Assembly: GCA_021826065.1 (NCBI GenBank)
Contig: JAKADY010000014.1
Coordinates: 1 to 57,370 of the forward strand
From: Pseudomonadota bacterium
GTDB lineage: Bacteria > Pseudomonadota > Gammaproteobacteria > Burkholderiales > Thiobacillaceae
Direction: 5' to 3'
DNA: 57,370 bases
Shown here: positions 45,441-55,867 of the stretch, in pieces
Position numbering within the stretch: position 1 is the stretch's first letter
Layout of the letters: every line of letters starts with the position of its first letter
Position numbers and translations under genes: made by a program
The notes under the pieces: generated by a model
The model's input: only the letters and a program-made list of their open reading frames with translations
Told to the model about the DNA's origin: nothing
Databases searched by the model: none

Positions 45441-45911
45441 ATGTTCCGTGGGTTCACGCCCCTGAGCCTGGATGGCAAAGGCCGCCTGGCCATCCCGAGC
45501 CGTTACCGCGATGCGCTCATGCAGCGCTGCGGCGGGCGCGTCGTCCTCACCCTCGACCCCGGCCGCTGCATGCTGCTCTATCCGGCCACCGAATGGGAGC
45601 CGATCGAACGCAAGATCCTGGACTTGTCGAGCTTCCATCCCTTGAGCCGGCAGCTCAAGCTGATCCTGGTCGGCTCCGCCACCGAGCTGGAGCTCGACGG
45701 CAGCGGCCGCATCCTGGTGCCGGCACCGCTGCGCGAGAAGGCGCGCGTGGACAAGGACGTGGTGCTGGTGGGGCAGGGCAACAAGTTTGAGATCTGGAAC
45801 GAGGCGGCCTGGCAGGCCGAATACGACGCGGCGACCAACTTCACCGCCGCCCTGGAGGAGGCCCGGCAGCGTGGGGACCTGCCCGATGAGCTCAAGGATT
45901 TCGCCCTGTGA
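45441..45911 (+). CDS. mraZ: Transcriptional regulator MraZ
   Basis: The 156-residue product has two tandem SpoVT/AbrB-like domains, each with a D-x-K/S-G-R motif ([10 protein letters not shown] near 11 and [10 protein letters not shown] near 93). It binds the repeats upstream and represses the cluster. I chose ATG 45441 because family proteins begin M-F-R-G; it lacks a Shine-Dalgarno, and the purine-rich operator lies 22 bases ahead. The stop overlaps the rsmH start. Confidence 0.93.
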   Translation: MFRGFTPLSLDGKGRLAIPSRYRDALMQRCGGRVVLTLDPGRCMLLYPATEWEPIERKILDLSSFHPLSRQLKLILVGSATELELDGSGRILVPAPLREKARVDKDVVLVGQGNKFEIWNEAAWQAEYDAATNFTAALEEARQRGDLPDELKDFAL

Positions 45912-46885
45912 CGGACCTGCATCGGCCCGTGCTGCTGGAGGAGACCCTGGCAGCGCTGGCCATACGCCCGGATGGCGTGTACATCGACGCCACCTTCGGC
46001 CGCGGCGGCCACAGCCGCGCCATCCTCGCCCGGCTGGGCCCGTCTGGTCGGCTGCTGGCGCTCGACCGCGACCCGGAGGCGGTCGCCTTCGGGCGGACCT
46101 GGGACGACCCGCGCTTCGCCATCGCCCATGCCGCCTTCAGCGCGCTTACCGAGACGGCGCAGGCGCATGGGATCGCGGCGGCCGACGGGGTGTTGTTCGA
46201 CCTGGGGGTGTCCAGCCCGCAGCTCGACACGCCGGCGCGGGGCTTCAGCTTTCGCCAGGATGCGCCGCTGGACATGCGCATGGACGTGAGCCGCGGCATG
46301 AGCGCGGCGCAATGGCTGGCGAGCGCCGATGAAGCGGAGATCGCCCGCGTGGTCCGGGAATATGGCGAGGAGCGGTTTGCTAAGCCGATTGCAAGGGCGA
46401 TTGTCGCGGCGCGCGCGCGTGAGCCCATCCGCACCACGGGCCAGCTCGCACGACTGTGCGCCCAGGCCGTCCGCAGCCGCGAGCCCGGCCAGGACCCCGC
46501 CACGCGCACCTTCCAGGCGATTCGGATTCACGTTAACCAGGAGCTTGAGGAACTGGCTCTCGCGCTGCCCCAGGCGCTGGCGCTCCTGCGCCCCAAGGGG
46601 AGGCTGGCGGTGATCAGCTTCCATTCGCTCGAGGACCGTCTGGTGAAGCGCTTCCTGCGCGCGGAGGAAAAGGGCCCGGAGGTCCCGCCCGAGATCCCGC
46701 TCCGGCAGGACGCCCTGCCCGCCGGCCGCCTGCGCATCCTGGGCAAGCCCATCCGCGCGACCGCCGCGGAGGTCGCTGCCAACCCGCGCGCGCGCAGTGC
46801 CGTGCTGCGCGTGGCCGAGCGGCTGGAGGCGGCTGCTGGCACACCGAGAGCCCCCATAGACAGCCCCGGGAGGGCTGGCACGTGA
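45908..46885 (+). CDS. rsmH: 16S rRNA (cytosine-1402 N4) methyltransferase RsmH
   Basis: The 325-residue product has the SAM-binding motif [10 protein letters not shown] near 30, L-A-L-D-R-D near 50, [10 protein letters not shown] near 100 and [10 protein letters not shown] near 237. It methylates C1402 in the ribosomal decoding site. The start is GTG, overlapping the mraZ stop by 4 bases; the end overlaps ftsL by 4 bases. Confidence 0.95.
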   Translation: MTDLHRPVLLEETLAALAIRPDGVYIDATFGRGGHSRAILARLGPSGRLLALDRDPEAVAFGRTWDDPRFAIAHAAFSALTETAQAHGIAAADGVLFDLGVSSPQLDTPARGFSFRQDAPLDMRMDVSRGMSAAQWLASADEAEIARVVREYGEERFAKPIARAIVAARAREPIRTTGQLARLCAQAVRSREPGQDPATRTFQAIRIHVNQELEELALALPQALALLRPKGRLAVISFHSLEDRLVKRFLRAEEKGPEVPPEIPLRQDALPAGRLRILGKPIRATAAEVAANPRARSAVLRVAERLEAAAGTPRAPIDSPGRAGT

Positions 46886-47163
46886 GGCACAAGATCAACG
46901 CCGCCCTGGCGCTCGTCCTGCTCGCCTGTGCCATTGCCGTAATCTCGGCACGCCACCAGGCGCGCACCCTGTTCGTCGAGCTGCAGGCGGCGCAACGCGA
47001 GGCGCGCGAGCTGGACATCGAGTGGGGGCGGCTGCTGCTGGAACAGAGCACCTGGGCGATGCACAGCCGCATCGAGGTGGTGGCGCATCACCAGTTGCAC
47101 ATGGCCGCGCCGGACGCCACCCGCATCCATCTCATCGCACCGGCGGAGGGTCGGCAGCCATGA
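46882..47163 (+). CDS. ftsL: Cell division protein FtsL
   Basis: The 93-residue product has a short cytoplasmic start, one TM helix (about 5-22) and a periplasmic coiled coil with a heptad pattern (about 25-75), as for FtsL. The start is GTG overlapping rsmH; the stop overlaps ftsI (ATGA). It forms the FtsQBL complex that activates septal synthesis. Confidence 0.9.
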   Translation: MRHKINAALALVLLACAIAVISARHQARTLFVELQAAQREARELDIEWGRLLLEQSTWAMHSRIEVVAHHQLHMAAPDATRIHLIAPAEGRQP

Positions 47164-48911
47164 AGTCGCTGCGCCATGCCAACCGCCACGCCAATCCCCT
47201 GCTGCGGCTGGATCTGCAGCGTTGGCGCATGCGCCTGGTGATGAGCCTGATCTTCGGCGGCTTCGCCGCGCTGGCCGGGCGTGCCGCCTATCTGCAGATC
47301 TGGCAGAACGAGTTTCTCAACCTGCAGGGTGACAAGCGCATCAACCGGGTGGTCCCCATCCCCGCCCACCGCGGCATGATCCTCGACCGCCGCGGCGAGC
47401 CGCTGGCGATCAGCACGCCGGTCGAGTCGGTCTGGGTCAATCCGCGCGAGGCCGAGGCCAGCCCCGAGCAGATCGCGGCCCTGGCCGCCCTGCTGCAGGA
47501 GGACGCCGACGCCCTCGCCCGGATCTTCGCCGCCCGCGACAAGACATTTGTCTATCTCAAGCGCCAGATCCCGCCCGATCTGGCCAAGCGCTGCTTGGAG
47601 CTCAATATCAAGGGCGTTTACGCACAACCCGAGTTTCGCCGCTTCTACCCGGCCGGCGACGTGATCGCCCAGGTGGTTGGGATGACCAACATCGAGGACC
47701 GCGGCATCGAGGGGCTGGAGGTGCTCTACAACACCTGGCTCGCCGGCGAGCCGGGTCTCAAACGGGTCATCCGCGACCGCAAGGGCAACGTCGTGGAGGA
47801 GCTGGAGCTGCTGCGGCTACCCAAGCCGGGCAACCACCTGACCCTGTCGCTCAATCTGCAGATCCAGTATCTGGCCTACCGCGAGCTCGCCACCGCGGTG
47901 GAGCGGCACCAGGCGCGCGCCGGCTCGGTGGTGGTCCTGGACAGCCGCACCGGCGAGATCCTGGCCATGGCCACCGTGCCCTCCTTCAACCCCAACAACC
48001 GCGCGACCTACAGCGCGGATCGGGCGCGCAACCGTCCCGCCACCGACGCCTTCGAACCCGGCTCCACCATCAAGCCCTTCCTGATGGCGGCGGCGCTGGA
48101 TGCCGGCCTCATCACGCCGGAGACGCGCATCGACACCGGACCCGGCTATTACTACGTGGGCGACAAACGGATCACCGACGTGCACCCCAAGGGGGTGCTC
48201 TCCGTCACCGAGTCCCTGCAGGTCTCCAGCAACGTCGCCGCCGCCCGCATCGCCATGGATTTGCGCTCCGAGGACTATTGGCAGTTGCTCAGCCAGGCCG
48301 GCTTCGGGCGCGCCCCCGGCGCCGGGCTGCCCGGCGAGGTGAGCGGCCGGCTGCGCGCCTGGCGCACCTGGCGGCCGATCGAGAAGGCCACCATGGGTTT
48401 CGGGCACGGCATGTCGGTCTCGCTGCTGCAGCTCGCGCGCGCCTACACCGCCTTTGCCAACGACGGGGTGATGCCGCCGCTCACTGTGCTGAAACTGCGC
48501 GAGCAGCCGGTCGGGCAGCGGGTGATGTCGGCCAAGACGGCGCGGATGGTGCGCGCGATGCTTGAGGCCGTGACGCAGGACGGCGGCACTGCCCCGCAGG
48601 CGCGGGTGATGGGCTACCGCGTGGCCGGCAAGACCGGCACCGCCCACAAGCTGGTCGGCGGCAGTTACGCCCCCAACAAGTACATCGCCTCCTTCGTGGG
48701 GCTCGCACCGGTCTCAGACCCGCGCCTGGTGGTGGCGGTGATGATCGACGAACCCTCGGGGCGGCAATACTACGGCGGCCTGGTCGCCGCGCCGGTCTTC
48801 TCCAAGGTCATGGCGGGGGCACTGCGGCTGATGGCCGTGCCGCCCGACGCGCCCATGGACGCGGTCACCGCCCCCAACAGCAAGGCGCCCGTGATCGGGG
48901 AGGATGTATGA
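47160..48911 (+). CDS. ftsI: Septal transpeptidase FtsI (PBP3)
   Basis: The 583-residue class B PBP has an N-terminal TM helix (about 23-45) and a dimerisation domain with R-G-x-I-x-D-R-R-G. The transpeptidase motifs are G-S-T-I-K near 300, S-S-N near 357 and K-T-G-T-A near 490. It cross-links septal peptidoglycan. It overlaps ftsL by 4 bases and murE by 4 bases, so the genes are coupled. Confidence 0.95.
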   Translation: MKSLRHANRHANPLLRLDLQRWRMRLVMSLIFGGFAALAGRAAYLQIWQNEFLNLQGDKRINRVVPIPAHRGMILDRRGEPLAISTPVESVWVNPREAEASPEQIAALAALLQEDADALARIFAARDKTFVYLKRQIPPDLAKRCLELNIKGVYAQPEFRRFYPAGDVIAQVVGMTNIEDRGIEGLEVLYNTWLAGEPGLKRVIRDRKGNVVEELELLRLPKPGNHLTLSLNLQIQYLAYRELATAVERHQARAGSVVVLDSRTGEILAMATVPSFNPNNRATYSADRARNRPATDAFEPGSTIKPFLMAAALDAGLITPETRIDTGPGYYYVGDKRITDVHPKGVLSVTESLQVSSNVAAARIAMDLRSEDYWQLLSQAGFGRAPGAGLPGEVSGRLRAWRTWRPIEKATMGFGHGMSVSLLQLARAYTAFANDGVMPPLTVLKLREQPVGQRVMSAKTARMVRAMLEAVTQDGGTAPQARVMGYRVAGKTGTAHKLVGGSYAPNKYIASFVGLAPVSDPRLVVAVMIDEPSGRQYYGGLVAAPVFSKVMAGALRLMAVPPDAPMDAVTAPNSKAPVIGEDV

Positions 48912-51856
48912 CCACCCCCGCCCAACTCGCCTTGAAGGCCACGGCGCTGGCCGCGCGGCTGCGCACCCTGTGCCCGGCCGCCGCAGACCTGAGCGCCGAC
49001 AGTCGCTTGATCCGCCCCGGTGACGTCTTCCTCGCCTTCCCCGGTCATGTCCACGACGGCCGCCATTACATCGCCCAGGCGATCCAGGCCGGGGCGGCGG
49101 CCGTGGTGTGGGAGGCGGACGGCTTCGAATGGCCCGCCGGCCTGAGCGTGCCCAACCTGCCGGTGCCGGGGCTGCGCGCCCTGGCGGCGGCGCTGGCCGC
49201 GCATTGGTATGGCGACGCGAGCGCGGCCCTCTGGATGACGGGCGTGACCGGCACCAACGGCAAGACCTCCATCGCCCATTGGCTGGGCCAGAGCCTGGAC
49301 GCCTACGGCCGCCGCTGCGCCGTCCTCGGCACCCTGGGCAACGGACTGGTGGGGGCGCTTGCCCCCAGCAGCCACACCACGCCGGACTGCGTGAGCCTGC
49401 AGCGACTGCTCGCGGGCTACCGCGCGGCGGGTGCACAGGCGGCGGTGATGGAGGTCTCCTCGCACGGCCTGGATCAGGGCCGCGTCGCGGGTGTGCACTT
49501 CGACGTGGCCATCCTCTCCAACCTGTCGCGCGACCACCTGGACTATCACGGCGACATGGCGTCCTACGCCCAGGCCAAGGCGAAGCTGTTCGGCTGGCCG
49601 GGCCTGAAATGGGCGGTGCTCAATCTGGACGACGACTTCGGCGCCGCGCTGCACGCGCAGCTCGCGGGCACGCCGGTCGAGCGCCTGGGCTATGGCCTCA
49701 AGCGCGGCGACATCCGCGCCAGCGCGCTTGAGCTGACCGCCCAAGGGTTGCGCATGTCGGTGGTCACCCCCTGGGGATCGGGTGAGGTCGAGAGCCCGCT
49801 CCTGGGCGAATTCAACGCCTACAACCTGCTCGCCGTGCTGGGTGGGCTGCTCGCCAGCGGCGTGGGTCTCGACCAGGCCCTGGCGCAGCTGGCGCAGCTC
49901 GCGCCCGTGGCCGGTCGCCTGCAGACCCTGCGCGCCGACGGCGCCGGGCCCACGGTGGTGGTGGACTACGCGCACACCCCGGATGCGCTGGAGAAGACCT
50001 TGAAGACCCTGCGCCCGCTCGCCACCGGGCGGCTGTGGTGCGTGTTCGGCGCCGGCGGCGGCCGCGACCGCGGCAAGCGCCCGCTCATGGGCGCCTGCGC
50101 CGCGGCGCTGGCCGACCGCGTGATCGTCACCTCGGACAACCCGCGCTTTGAGAACCCCGCCGCGATCATCGCCGACATCCTCGCCGGCATGCCCCCTGCT
50201 CAAACCGCAATCGCCGATCGCGCCGAGGCGATCCGCACCGCGGTGAGTGAGGCGGGGCCCGGCGACGTGGTCTTGATCGCCGGCAAGGGCCACGAGGACT
50301 ATCAGGAGATCCACGGCGTGCGCCACCCCTTCTCCGATGTCGAGGTGGCCCGCGCGGCGCTGGCCTCACGGGGACAGAGGACGGAAGACAGCGGACAGTC
50401 GGCGGGCACCGGCGCGGACGCGCCGGCGGAGGCGGAAGGGACACAGGCCATCATGCACAATTCCGGTAAAGACCTGGGCGCTGCCCGATCATTGTTCCAG
50501 TTGGCCGAGGTCGCCCAGGCCATTGGCGCGCAGGCGGTGGGGGACGATGTGGGTTTCGAGCGGGTGGAGACCGACACCCGTCGGCTCGCCCCCGGCTGTC
50601 TGTTCGTCGCCCTCAAGGGCGAGCGCTACGACGGCCACGCCTTCATCGATGAGGCCATGGCCAAGGGTGCGGCGGCGGTGATGATCGATGCCGCGCACGC
50701 CTCACCCCTTCCCCCTCACCCCTCACTGATCGTCGAGGACACGCGCCTGGCGTTAGGAAGGCTCGCTTGCTGGCACCGCGGCCGCATGCCGGCGCGCATC
50801 CTGGCCGTGACCGGCAGCAACGGCAAGACCACGGTCAAGGAGATGACCGCCGCCATCCTCCGCGCCGCGGCGGGCGAGGCCGCGGTGCTCGCCACCGAGG
50901 GCAATCTCAACAACGACATCGGCGTGCCGCTCACCCTGCTCAGGCTGACCCCCGCCCACCGCTATGGCGTGATCGAGATGGGCATGAATCATGCCGGCGA
51001 GCTCGCCTACCTCACCCGCCTGGCCCGGCCGGATGTGGCGCTGGTCAACAACGCCCAGCGCGCGCACCTTCAGGGGCTCACCACCGTGGACGCGGTGGCC
51101 CGCGCCAAGGGGGAGATCTACGAGGGCCTCGCGGCCGAGGGCATCGCGCTCGTCAACGGCGACGACCCGCATGCCGACCTTTGGCTCGAACTCAATGCCG
51201 GCCGCCGCATCCTGCGCTTCGGCTTGGGACCCGAAGCGGATGTGCGCGCAGAGTATGAACTCCTGCCCGAGGGCGCCCGGTTGCACCTGCACACCCCGCA
51301 GGGGCTGATCGACACCCAGCTCGCCGTGCCCGGCCTGCACAACGTGCGCAATGCGGCGGCGGCAGCGGCCGCCGCCCTCGCCCTGGGCGCCACCCCGGCC
51401 AGCATCGCGCAGGGACTGGCCGCCTACCGCGGGGTGAAGGGGCGGCTGCAGGTCCACCCCTGCATCCTCGGCGCGCGCTTGATCGACGACACCTACAACG
51501 CCAACCCGGACTCGGTGGGGGCCGCCATCCAGGTGTTGGCCGCCCTGCCGGGCCGACGCATCCTGGTCTTGGGCGACATGGGCGAGCTGGGGGCGGGGGC
51601 GGCCGAGCTGCACCGCGAGATCGGCCGACAGGCCAAGGCCGCCGGCATCGACCGCCTGCTCGCCCTGGGCGAGCTCAGTGTGAACGCCGTGCAGGGCTTC
51701 GGCCCCGGCGCCATGCATTTCGAGCGCATCGAGGAGCTGCTGGCCGAGATCGAGAACGCCCTCGCGCCCGAGGTGACGGTGCTGGTCAAAGGCTCGCGCT
51801 TCATGCGCATGGAGCGCGTGGTGCAAAGCTTCAAGGAGGAACACCTGTGCTCCTGA
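48908..51856 (+). CDS. murE-murF: MurE-MurF fusion: UDP-MurNAc-tripeptide synthetase and D-Ala-D-Ala ligase
   Basis: One 982-residue frame contains two complete Mur ligases. The MurE half (about 1-490) has [11 protein letters not shown] and the meso-diaminopimelate signature D-N-P-R near 410. The MurF half (about 516-982) starts at an internal ATG (50453) and has [12 protein letters not shown] near 635, then N-D-I-G-V-P-L-T and D-D-T-Y-N-A-N-P-D. They add meso-DAP and then D-Ala-D-Ala to the peptidoglycan precursor. Similar fusions are known in Bordetella. Here the linker is encoded partly by a heptamer-plus-hairpin repeat. GGAAGGG 12 bases before the internal ATG could allow separate MurF synthesis. 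Confidence 0.93.
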   Translation: MTTPAQLALKATALAARLRTLCPAAADLSADSRLIRPGDVFLAFPGHVHDGRHYIAQAIQAGAAAVVWEADGFEWPAGLSVPNLPVPGLRALAAALAAHWYGDASAALWMTGVTGTNGKTSIAHWLGQSLDAYGRRCAVLGTLGNGLVGALAPSSHTTPDCVSLQRLLAGYRAAGAQAAVMEVSSHGLDQGRVAGVHFDVAILSNLSRDHLDYHGDMASYAQAKAKLFGWPGLKWAVLNLDDDFGAALHAQLAGTPVERLGYGLKRGDIRASALELTAQGLRMSVVTPWGSGEVESPLLGEFNAYNLLAVLGGLLASGVGLDQALAQLAQLAPVAGRLQTLRADGAGPTVVVDYAHTPDALEKTLKTLRPLATGRLWCVFGAGGGRDRGKRPLMGACAAALADRVIVTSDNPRFENPAAIIADILAGMPPAQTAIADRAEAIRTAVSEAGPGDVVLIAGKGHEDYQEIHGVRHPFSDVEVARAALASRGQRTEDSGQSAGTGADAPAEAEGTQAIMHNSGKDLGAARSLFQLAEVAQAIGAQAVGDDVGFERVETDTRRLAPGCLFVALKGERYDGHAFIDEAMAKGAAAVMIDAAHASPLPPHPSLIVEDTRLALGRLACWHRGRMPARILAVTGSNGKTTVKEMTAAILRAAAGEAAVLATEGNLNNDIGVPLTLLRLTPAHRYGVIEMGMNHAGELAYLTRLARPDVALVNNAQRAHLQGLTTVDAVARAKGEIYEGLAAEGIALVNGDDPHADLWLELNAGRRILRFGLGPEADVRAEYELLPEGARLHLHTPQGLIDTQLAVPGLHNVRNAAAAAAAALALGATPASIAQGLAAYRGVKGRLQVHPCILGARLIDDTYNANPDSVGAAIQVLAALPGRRILVLGDMGELGAGAAELHREIGRQAKAAGIDRLLALGELSVNAVQGFGPGAMHFERIEELLAEIENALAPEVTVLVKGSRFMRMERVVQSFKEEHLCS
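50372..50426 (+). repeat. Heptanucleotide array plus hairpin inside the murE-murF linker
   Basis: GGACAGA-GGACGGA-AGACAGC-GGACAGT (50372-50399) is followed by CGGCGGGCA and CCGGCGCG-GA-CGCGCCGG (50409-50426). It is the same composite layout as the two copies after rnpB, here within an open reading frame. Confidence 0.75.
50700..50727 (-). repeat. Heptanucleotide array inside the MurF coding region
   Basis: On the plus strand CCTCACC-CCTTCCC-CCTCACC-CCTCACT (four units), read in frame as S-P-L-P-P-H-P-S-L in the MurF N-terminal domain. Confidence 0.7.
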
Positions 51857-52932
51857 TGCTCGCCCAGTGGCTCGGCCACGACATCCGCGCCTTCAACGTC
51901 TTCCAGTACATCACCCTGCGATCGGTGCTGGCGGCGCTCACCGCGCTGATGATCTCCTTCGTCATCGGGCCCTGGATGATCCGGCGGCTCACCCAGCTCA
52001 AGATCGGCCAGGCGGTGCGCGACGACGGGCCGCAGACGCATCTGGCCAAGGCCGGCACCCCCACCATGGGTGGCGCGCTGATCCTCATCGCCATGGCGGT
52101 GGCCACCCTGCTGTGGGCCGACCTGCGCAACACCTACATCTGGGTGGCCCTGTTCACCCTGGCCGGCTTCGGCGTCATCGGCTGGGTGGACGACTGGCGC
52201 AAGGTGGTGGAGAAGAACCCGCGCGGGCTGCCGGCGCGCTGGAAGTACTTCTGGCAGTCGGTGGTCGCGCTCCTGGTGGCGGCCTATCTGGTCTACTCCG
52301 CCCACCTGCCGGCGCAGACCGAGCTGATCGTGCCCTTCTTCAAGCAGATCGTCATGCCGCTCGGCGTGGTGGGCTTCATCCTGCTCGCCTACTTCGTCAT
52401 CGTCGGCACCAGTAACGCGGTCAACCTCACCGACGGGGCGGACGGGCTGGCCATCCTGCCCACGGTCATGGTGGCGGGCGCCCTGGGCATCTTCGCCTAT
52501 GTCGCCGGCCATGCGGTGTTCGCCAAATATCTGGGCCTGCCGCACATCCCCGGGGCGGGGGAATTGACCATCTTCTGCGCCGCACTGGTGGGGGCGGGGC
52601 TCGCCTTCCTCTGGTTCAACGCCTATCCGGCCGAGGTCTTCATGGGCGACGTGGGGGCGCTCGCCCTGGGGGCGGCGCTGGGCGTGGTGGCGGTGATCGT
52701 GCGGCAGGAGATCGTGCTGTTCATCATGGGCGGGGTCTTCGTCCTGGAGACGGTCTCGGTCATGCTCCAGGTCGGCTCCTACAAGCTCAGGCGCAAGCGC
52801 ATCTTCCTCATGGCGCCGCTGCACCACCACTACGAGCTCAAGGGCTGGAAGGAGACCCAGGTGGTGGTGCGCTTCTGGATCATCAGCATCGTCCTGGTGC
52901 TGATCGGCCTGTCCACGCTCAAGTTGCGGTGA
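51847..52932 (+). CDS. mraY: Phospho-MurNAc-pentapeptide translocase MraY
   Basis: The 361-residue product has ten TM helices. Family motifs are D-D-G-P-Q-T-H near 58, [10 protein letters not shown] near 190 and the catalytic-site loop M-A-P-L-H-H-H-Y-E near 320. It makes lipid I on the inner membrane. I chose GTG 51847, which has AAGGAGG at ideal spacing and overlaps murF by 10 bases. The stop codon lies in a heptamer array. Confidence 0.95.
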   Translation: MLLMLAQWLGHDIRAFNVFQYITLRSVLAALTALMISFVIGPWMIRRLTQLKIGQAVRDDGPQTHLAKAGTPTMGGALILIAMAVATLLWADLRNTYIWVALFTLAGFGVIGWVDDWRKVVEKNPRGLPARWKYFWQSVVALLVAAYLVYSAHLPAQTELIVPFFKQIVMPLGVVGFILLAYFVIVGTSNAVNLTDGADGLAILPTVMVAGALGIFAYVAGHAVFAKYLGLPHIPGAGELTIFCAALVGAGLAFLWFNAYPAEVFMGDVGALALGAALGVVAVIVRQEIVLFIMGGVFVLETVSVMLQVGSYKLRRKRIFLMAPLHHHYELKGWKETQVVVRFWIISIVLVLIGLSTLKLR

Positions 52933-52956
52933 GGCGTGAGGGGTGAGGCGTGAAAG
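52929..52956 (+). repeat. Heptanucleotide array spanning the mraY stop and murD start
   Basis: GTGAGGC-GTGAGGG-GTGAGGC-GTGAAAG: the TGA in unit 1 ends mraY and the GTG of unit 4 starts murD. Array copy number therefore sets the spacing between the two genes. Confidence 0.75.
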
Positions 52957-54431
52957 GGGTTAGGGTGGATTACGCAGGGCGCAAGGCCTTGGTCGTGGGG
53001 CTCGGCGACACCGGCCTATCCTGCGTGCGATGGCTGCTCGCGCACGGGGCGCAGGTGCGGGCGGTGGACACGCGCGCCACGGCGCCGCATGCCGAACGCC
53101 TGCGCGCCGAGTATCCGGAGCTCGCCATCGGCCTGGGCATGCTCAATGCGGCCGACTTCGACTGGGCCGAGATGATCGTGGTGAGCCCTGGTGTGGCGGT
53201 GGCCACGCCCGAGATCGCGCGGGCTGCCGCCGCCGGCAAGGACGTGGTCGGCGACATCGAGCTCTTCGCCCGCGCCCTGCCGGAGATGGGTTATGCGCCG
53301 CAGGTGCTGGCCATCACCGGCAGCAACGGAAAGAGCACGGTCACCGCGCTTACCGGACACCTCTGCCGCACGGCCGGCCGGCACACGGCGGTGGCCGGCA
53401 ACATCGGCCAGCCGGTGCTGGACGCCCTGGCGCAAGTGGAGGACGCCGTTTCCTGGCCCGAGGTCTGGGTGCTGGAACTGTCCAGCTTCCAGCTCGAGAC
53501 CACGGCGAGCCTCGCCCCCGATGCCGCGACGGTCCTCAACCTGAGCGAGGATCACATGGACCGCTACGCCAGCATGGCGGACTACGCCGCGGCCAAGGCG
53601 CGCATCTTCGGGCCTCTCGTCCCACACGCGGCGCCGCAGCCTAAGCGCACACAGGTGCTCAACCGCGACGACCCGCTGGTGATGAAGATGGTGCGTCCGG
53701 GCTGGCGGCTGTGGACCTTCGGACTGAGCACCGGCTTTCAGCCGGGCGAGTGGGGTCTCACCGAGCGCGGCCACGAGCGTTGGCTGGCCGAAGGCACCAC
53801 GCCGTTGCTGCCGGTCGAACACCTGCCCATCGCCGGGCTGCACAACGCCGCTAATGCGCTGGCCGCCCTGGCCCTCGCCCGCGCCATCGACCTACCCTAT
53901 GCCCCCCTGCTGGAGGGGCTGGCGACCTTCCAGGGGCTGCCCCACCGCGTCGAAAAGGTGGCCGAGATCGACGGGGTGACCTGGTACGACGACTCCAAGG
54001 GGACCAACGTCGGCGCCACGGTGGCGGCGCTCAATGGTCTGACACAACCGGTGGTGCTGATCGCCGGCGGTGATGGCAAGGGCCAGGACTTCAACCCCCT
54101 GCGCGAGGCGGTCGCGCGCACCCGCTGCGTGATCCTGATCGGCCGCGATGCGCCACGCATCGAGGCGGCCATCGCCGGCGCCGCGCGCTGCCTGCACGCC
54201 GAAAGCCTGGAGGCGGCGGTGCAGCTCGCCCGGCAGGAGGCGCAGCCAGGCGACGCGGTGCTGCTGTCCCCGGCCTGCGCCAGCTTCGACATGTTCCGCA
54301 ACTACGTGCACCGCGCCGAGGTCTTCGTCGCCGCCGTGCGCGCCCTGCAGCCCTGCTCACCCCCCGGATCGGGTCCGGGGCAGGCGCTCACCCCTCACCC
54401 CTCGCCGCGAGGAGGACGGGATGTTTCATAA
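52950..54431 (+). CDS. murD: UDP-MurNAc-L-alanine-D-glutamate ligase MurD
   Basis: The 493-residue product has an N-terminal Rossmann-like domain ([10 protein letters not shown] near 15), the ATP loop T-G-S-N-G-K-S-T near 125, and Mur ligase signatures L-E-L-S-S-F-Q-L-E and D-D-S-K-G-T-N. It adds D-Glu to UDP-MurNAc-L-Ala. The start is a GTG that is the fourth unit of a heptamer array; another GTG at 52965 is possible. The final 25 residues or so ([17 protein letters not shown]) are encoded by a second array and do not look like native MurD. Confidence 0.93.
   Translation: MKGVRVDYAGRKALVVGLGDTGLSCVRWLLAHGAQVRAVDTRATAPHAERLRAEYPELAIGLGMLNAADFDWAEMIVVSPGVAVATPEIARAAAAGKDVVGDIELFARALPEMGYAPQVLAITGSNGKSTVTALTGHLCRTAGRHTAVAGNIGQPVLDALAQVEDAVSWPEVWVLELSSFQLETTASLAPDAATVLNLSEDHMDRYASMADYAAAKARIFGPLVPHAAPQPKRTQVLNRDDPLVMKMVRPGWRLWTFGLSTGFQPGEWGLTERGHERWLAEGTTPLLPVEHLPIAGLHNAANALAALALARAIDLPYAPLLEGLATFQGLPHRVEKVAEIDGVTWYDDSKGTNVGATVAALNGLTQPVVLIAGGDGKGQDFNPLREAVARTRCVILIGRDAPRIEAAIAGAARCLHAESLEAAVQLARQEAQPGDAVLLSPACASFDMFRNYVHRAEVFVAAVRALQPCSPPGSGPGQALTPHPSPRGGRDVS
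54362..54407 (-). repeat. Heptanucleotide array plus hairpin in the murD 3' end
   Basis: The hairpin CCCCGGA/TCCGGGG (54362-54368 with 54374-54380) is followed by CTCACCC-CTCACCC-CTCGCCG (54387-54407). It encodes the foreign-looking tail of MurD just before ftsW starts. Confidence 0.7.
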
Positions 54432-55575
54432 CGCCGCCGCCCAGCGCTCCGCCCTGGCCCCCTATGACTGGGGCCTGCTGTGGGTCGCCCTGAGCCTGCT
54501 GGGCATCGGCCTGGTCATGGTCTATTCGGCCTCGGTGGCCATCGCCGAGGCAGCGAGCGGCAATCCCAGCCAGTACCTCACCCGCCACGCCATGTACCTG
54601 GTGCTGGGGCTGGCCCTGGGCTACGCGGCGGTCCTACTGCCCACCCGGCTTTGGCAGCGGCTCGCCCCCGCCCTGTTCGTCTTGGGCGTGCTCCTTCTGG
54701 TGCTGGTCCTGATCCCCGGCATCGGCCACGAGGTCAAGGGCGCGCGCCGCTGGATCCCGCTCGGGCCGCTGGGCAACCTGCAACCCTCCGAATTCGTCAA
54801 GCTCGCCGTCGTCCTCTATGCCGCCGACTACACGGTGCGCAAGGCGGGCCTGATGGACAGCCTGCGCAAGGGCTTCATGCCCATGTTTGCGGTCATGCTC
54901 ACCGTGGGCACGCTGCTGCTGCTGGAGCCCGACTTCGGCGCCTTCGCCGTGATCGTCACCATCGCCCTGGGCATCCTGTTCCTCGGTGGCCTCAACTGGC
55001 GGCTCTTCGTCGGCCTCATCCTGCTCCTGGCGGTGGGCTTCGTGCTGCTGATCTATCTGTCCCCCTACCGCATGGCGCGTCTGGCCGGCTACCTCAACCC
55101 CTGGGACGACCCGCTCGGCAAGGGCTATCAGCTCACCCACGCCCTCATCGCCTTCGGCCGCGGCGAGCTCACCGGCGTGGGCCTGGGCGACAGCGTCGAG
55201 AAGCTGCACTACCTGCCCGAGGCGCACAACGACTTCCTGCTCGCGGTGATCGGCGAGGAGCTGGGCCTGATCGGCGTGCTACTCGTCATCGCCCTGTTCG
55301 CCTGGCTCACCTGGCGCGCCTTCTCCATCGGCTGGCAGGCGGCCCTGATGGAGCGCAATTTCTCCGCCCTGGTGGCGCAGGGCATCGGTGTGTGGATGGG
55401 GGTGCAGGGCTTCATCAACATGGGGGTGAACATGGGCCTGCTGCCCACCAAGGGCCTGACCCTGCCCCTCATGAGCTACGGCGGCTCGGGGATCGTCGCT
55501 AACTGCATCGCCCTGGGCATCCTCATGCGCATCGACTTTGAAAACAGGTGCCTGATGCGGGGAAAGAAGGCGTGA
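54421..55575 (+). CDS. ftsW: Septal glycosyltransferase FtsW
   Basis: The 384-residue SEDS protein has ten TM helices. Motifs include V-Y-S-A-S-V-A near 35, R-R-W-I-P-L-G-P near 105, [28 protein letters not shown] near 255, and [10 protein letters not shown] near 355. It polymerises septal glycan with FtsI. It overlaps murD by 11 bases. Its last ten residues (R-C-L-M-R-G-K-K-A) are the first instance of the 146-bp repeat that follows, and its stop overlaps a mini-ORF start (TGATG). Confidence 0.95.
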   Translation: MFHNAAAQRSALAPYDWGLLWVALSLLGIGLVMVYSASVAIAEAASGNPSQYLTRHAMYLVLGLALGYAAVLLPTRLWQRLAPALFVLGVLLLVLVLIPGIGHEVKGARRWIPLGPLGNLQPSEFVKLAVVLYAADYTVRKAGLMDSLRKGFMPMFAVMLTVGTLLLLEPDFGAFAVIVTIALGILFLGGLNWRLFVGLILLLAVGFVLLIYLSPYRMARLAGYLNPWDDPLGKGYQLTHALIAFGRGELTGVGLGDSVEKLHYLPEAHNDFLLAVIGEELGLIGVLLVIALFAWLTWRAFSIGWQAALMERNFSALVAQGIGVWMGVQGFINMGVNMGLLPTKGLTLPLMSYGGSGIVANCIALGILMRIDFENRCLMRGKKA

Positions 55576-55721
55576 TGCTTGGGATTGGCACTAATGCGTG
55601 GGTGGGCCGGTTTCAGGCACCTGTTTCGGCGCAGGCTAACGTCCGCGCAGCGGAGGTTAAGCCCGCGACAGCGGGCGGCCGCAGCCAAAACCGGTGCCTG
55701 ATGCGGGGAAAGAAGGCGTGA
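55575..55721 (+). CDS. Mini-ORF 1 of the ftsW-murG array (48 aa)
   Basis: The ATG shares one base with the ftsW stop (TGATG). The frame begins [13 protein letters not shown] and ends [10 protein letters not shown], the same C-terminus as FtsW. Its own stop overlaps the next ATG. No homology recognised. Whether it is a protein or only a device to keep ribosomes moving is unknown. Confidence 0.4.
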   Translation: MLGIGTNAWVGRFQAPVSAQANVRAAEVKPATAGGRSQNRCLMRGKKA

Positions 55722-55867
55722 TGCTTGGGATTGGCACTAATGCGTGGGTGGGCCGGTTTCAGGCACCTGTTTCGGCGCAGGCTAACGTCCGCGCAGCGGA
55801 GGTTAAGCCCGCGCCAGCGGGCGGCCGCAGCCACAACAGGTGCCTGATGCGGGGAAAGAGGGCGTGA
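55721..55867 (+). CDS. Mini-ORF 2 of the ftsW-murG array (48 aa)
   Basis: A near-copy of mini-ORF 1. It starts at the TGATG junction and differs at T/P, Q/H and K/R positions, ending [10 protein letters not shown]. Its stop overlaps the third ATG. Confidence 0.4.
   Translation: MLGIGTNAWVGRFQAPVSAQANVRAAEVKPAPAGGRSHNRCLMRGKRA

Noticed and set aside
55610-55700. Integron attC-like site in the 146-bp repeat (CTAAC and GTTAAGC around a hairpin)
   Set aside because: Only the GTTRRRY half fits; the partner does not match RYYYAAC, spacing is too short and no integrase is present. It is more simply an imperfect stem with TAAC/GTTA and TCCGC/GCGGA.
55613-55834. 73-codon minus-strand ORF inside the repeat array
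   Set aside because: It exists only because the repeat happens to be open on the reverse strand, and has no start signal or known domain.
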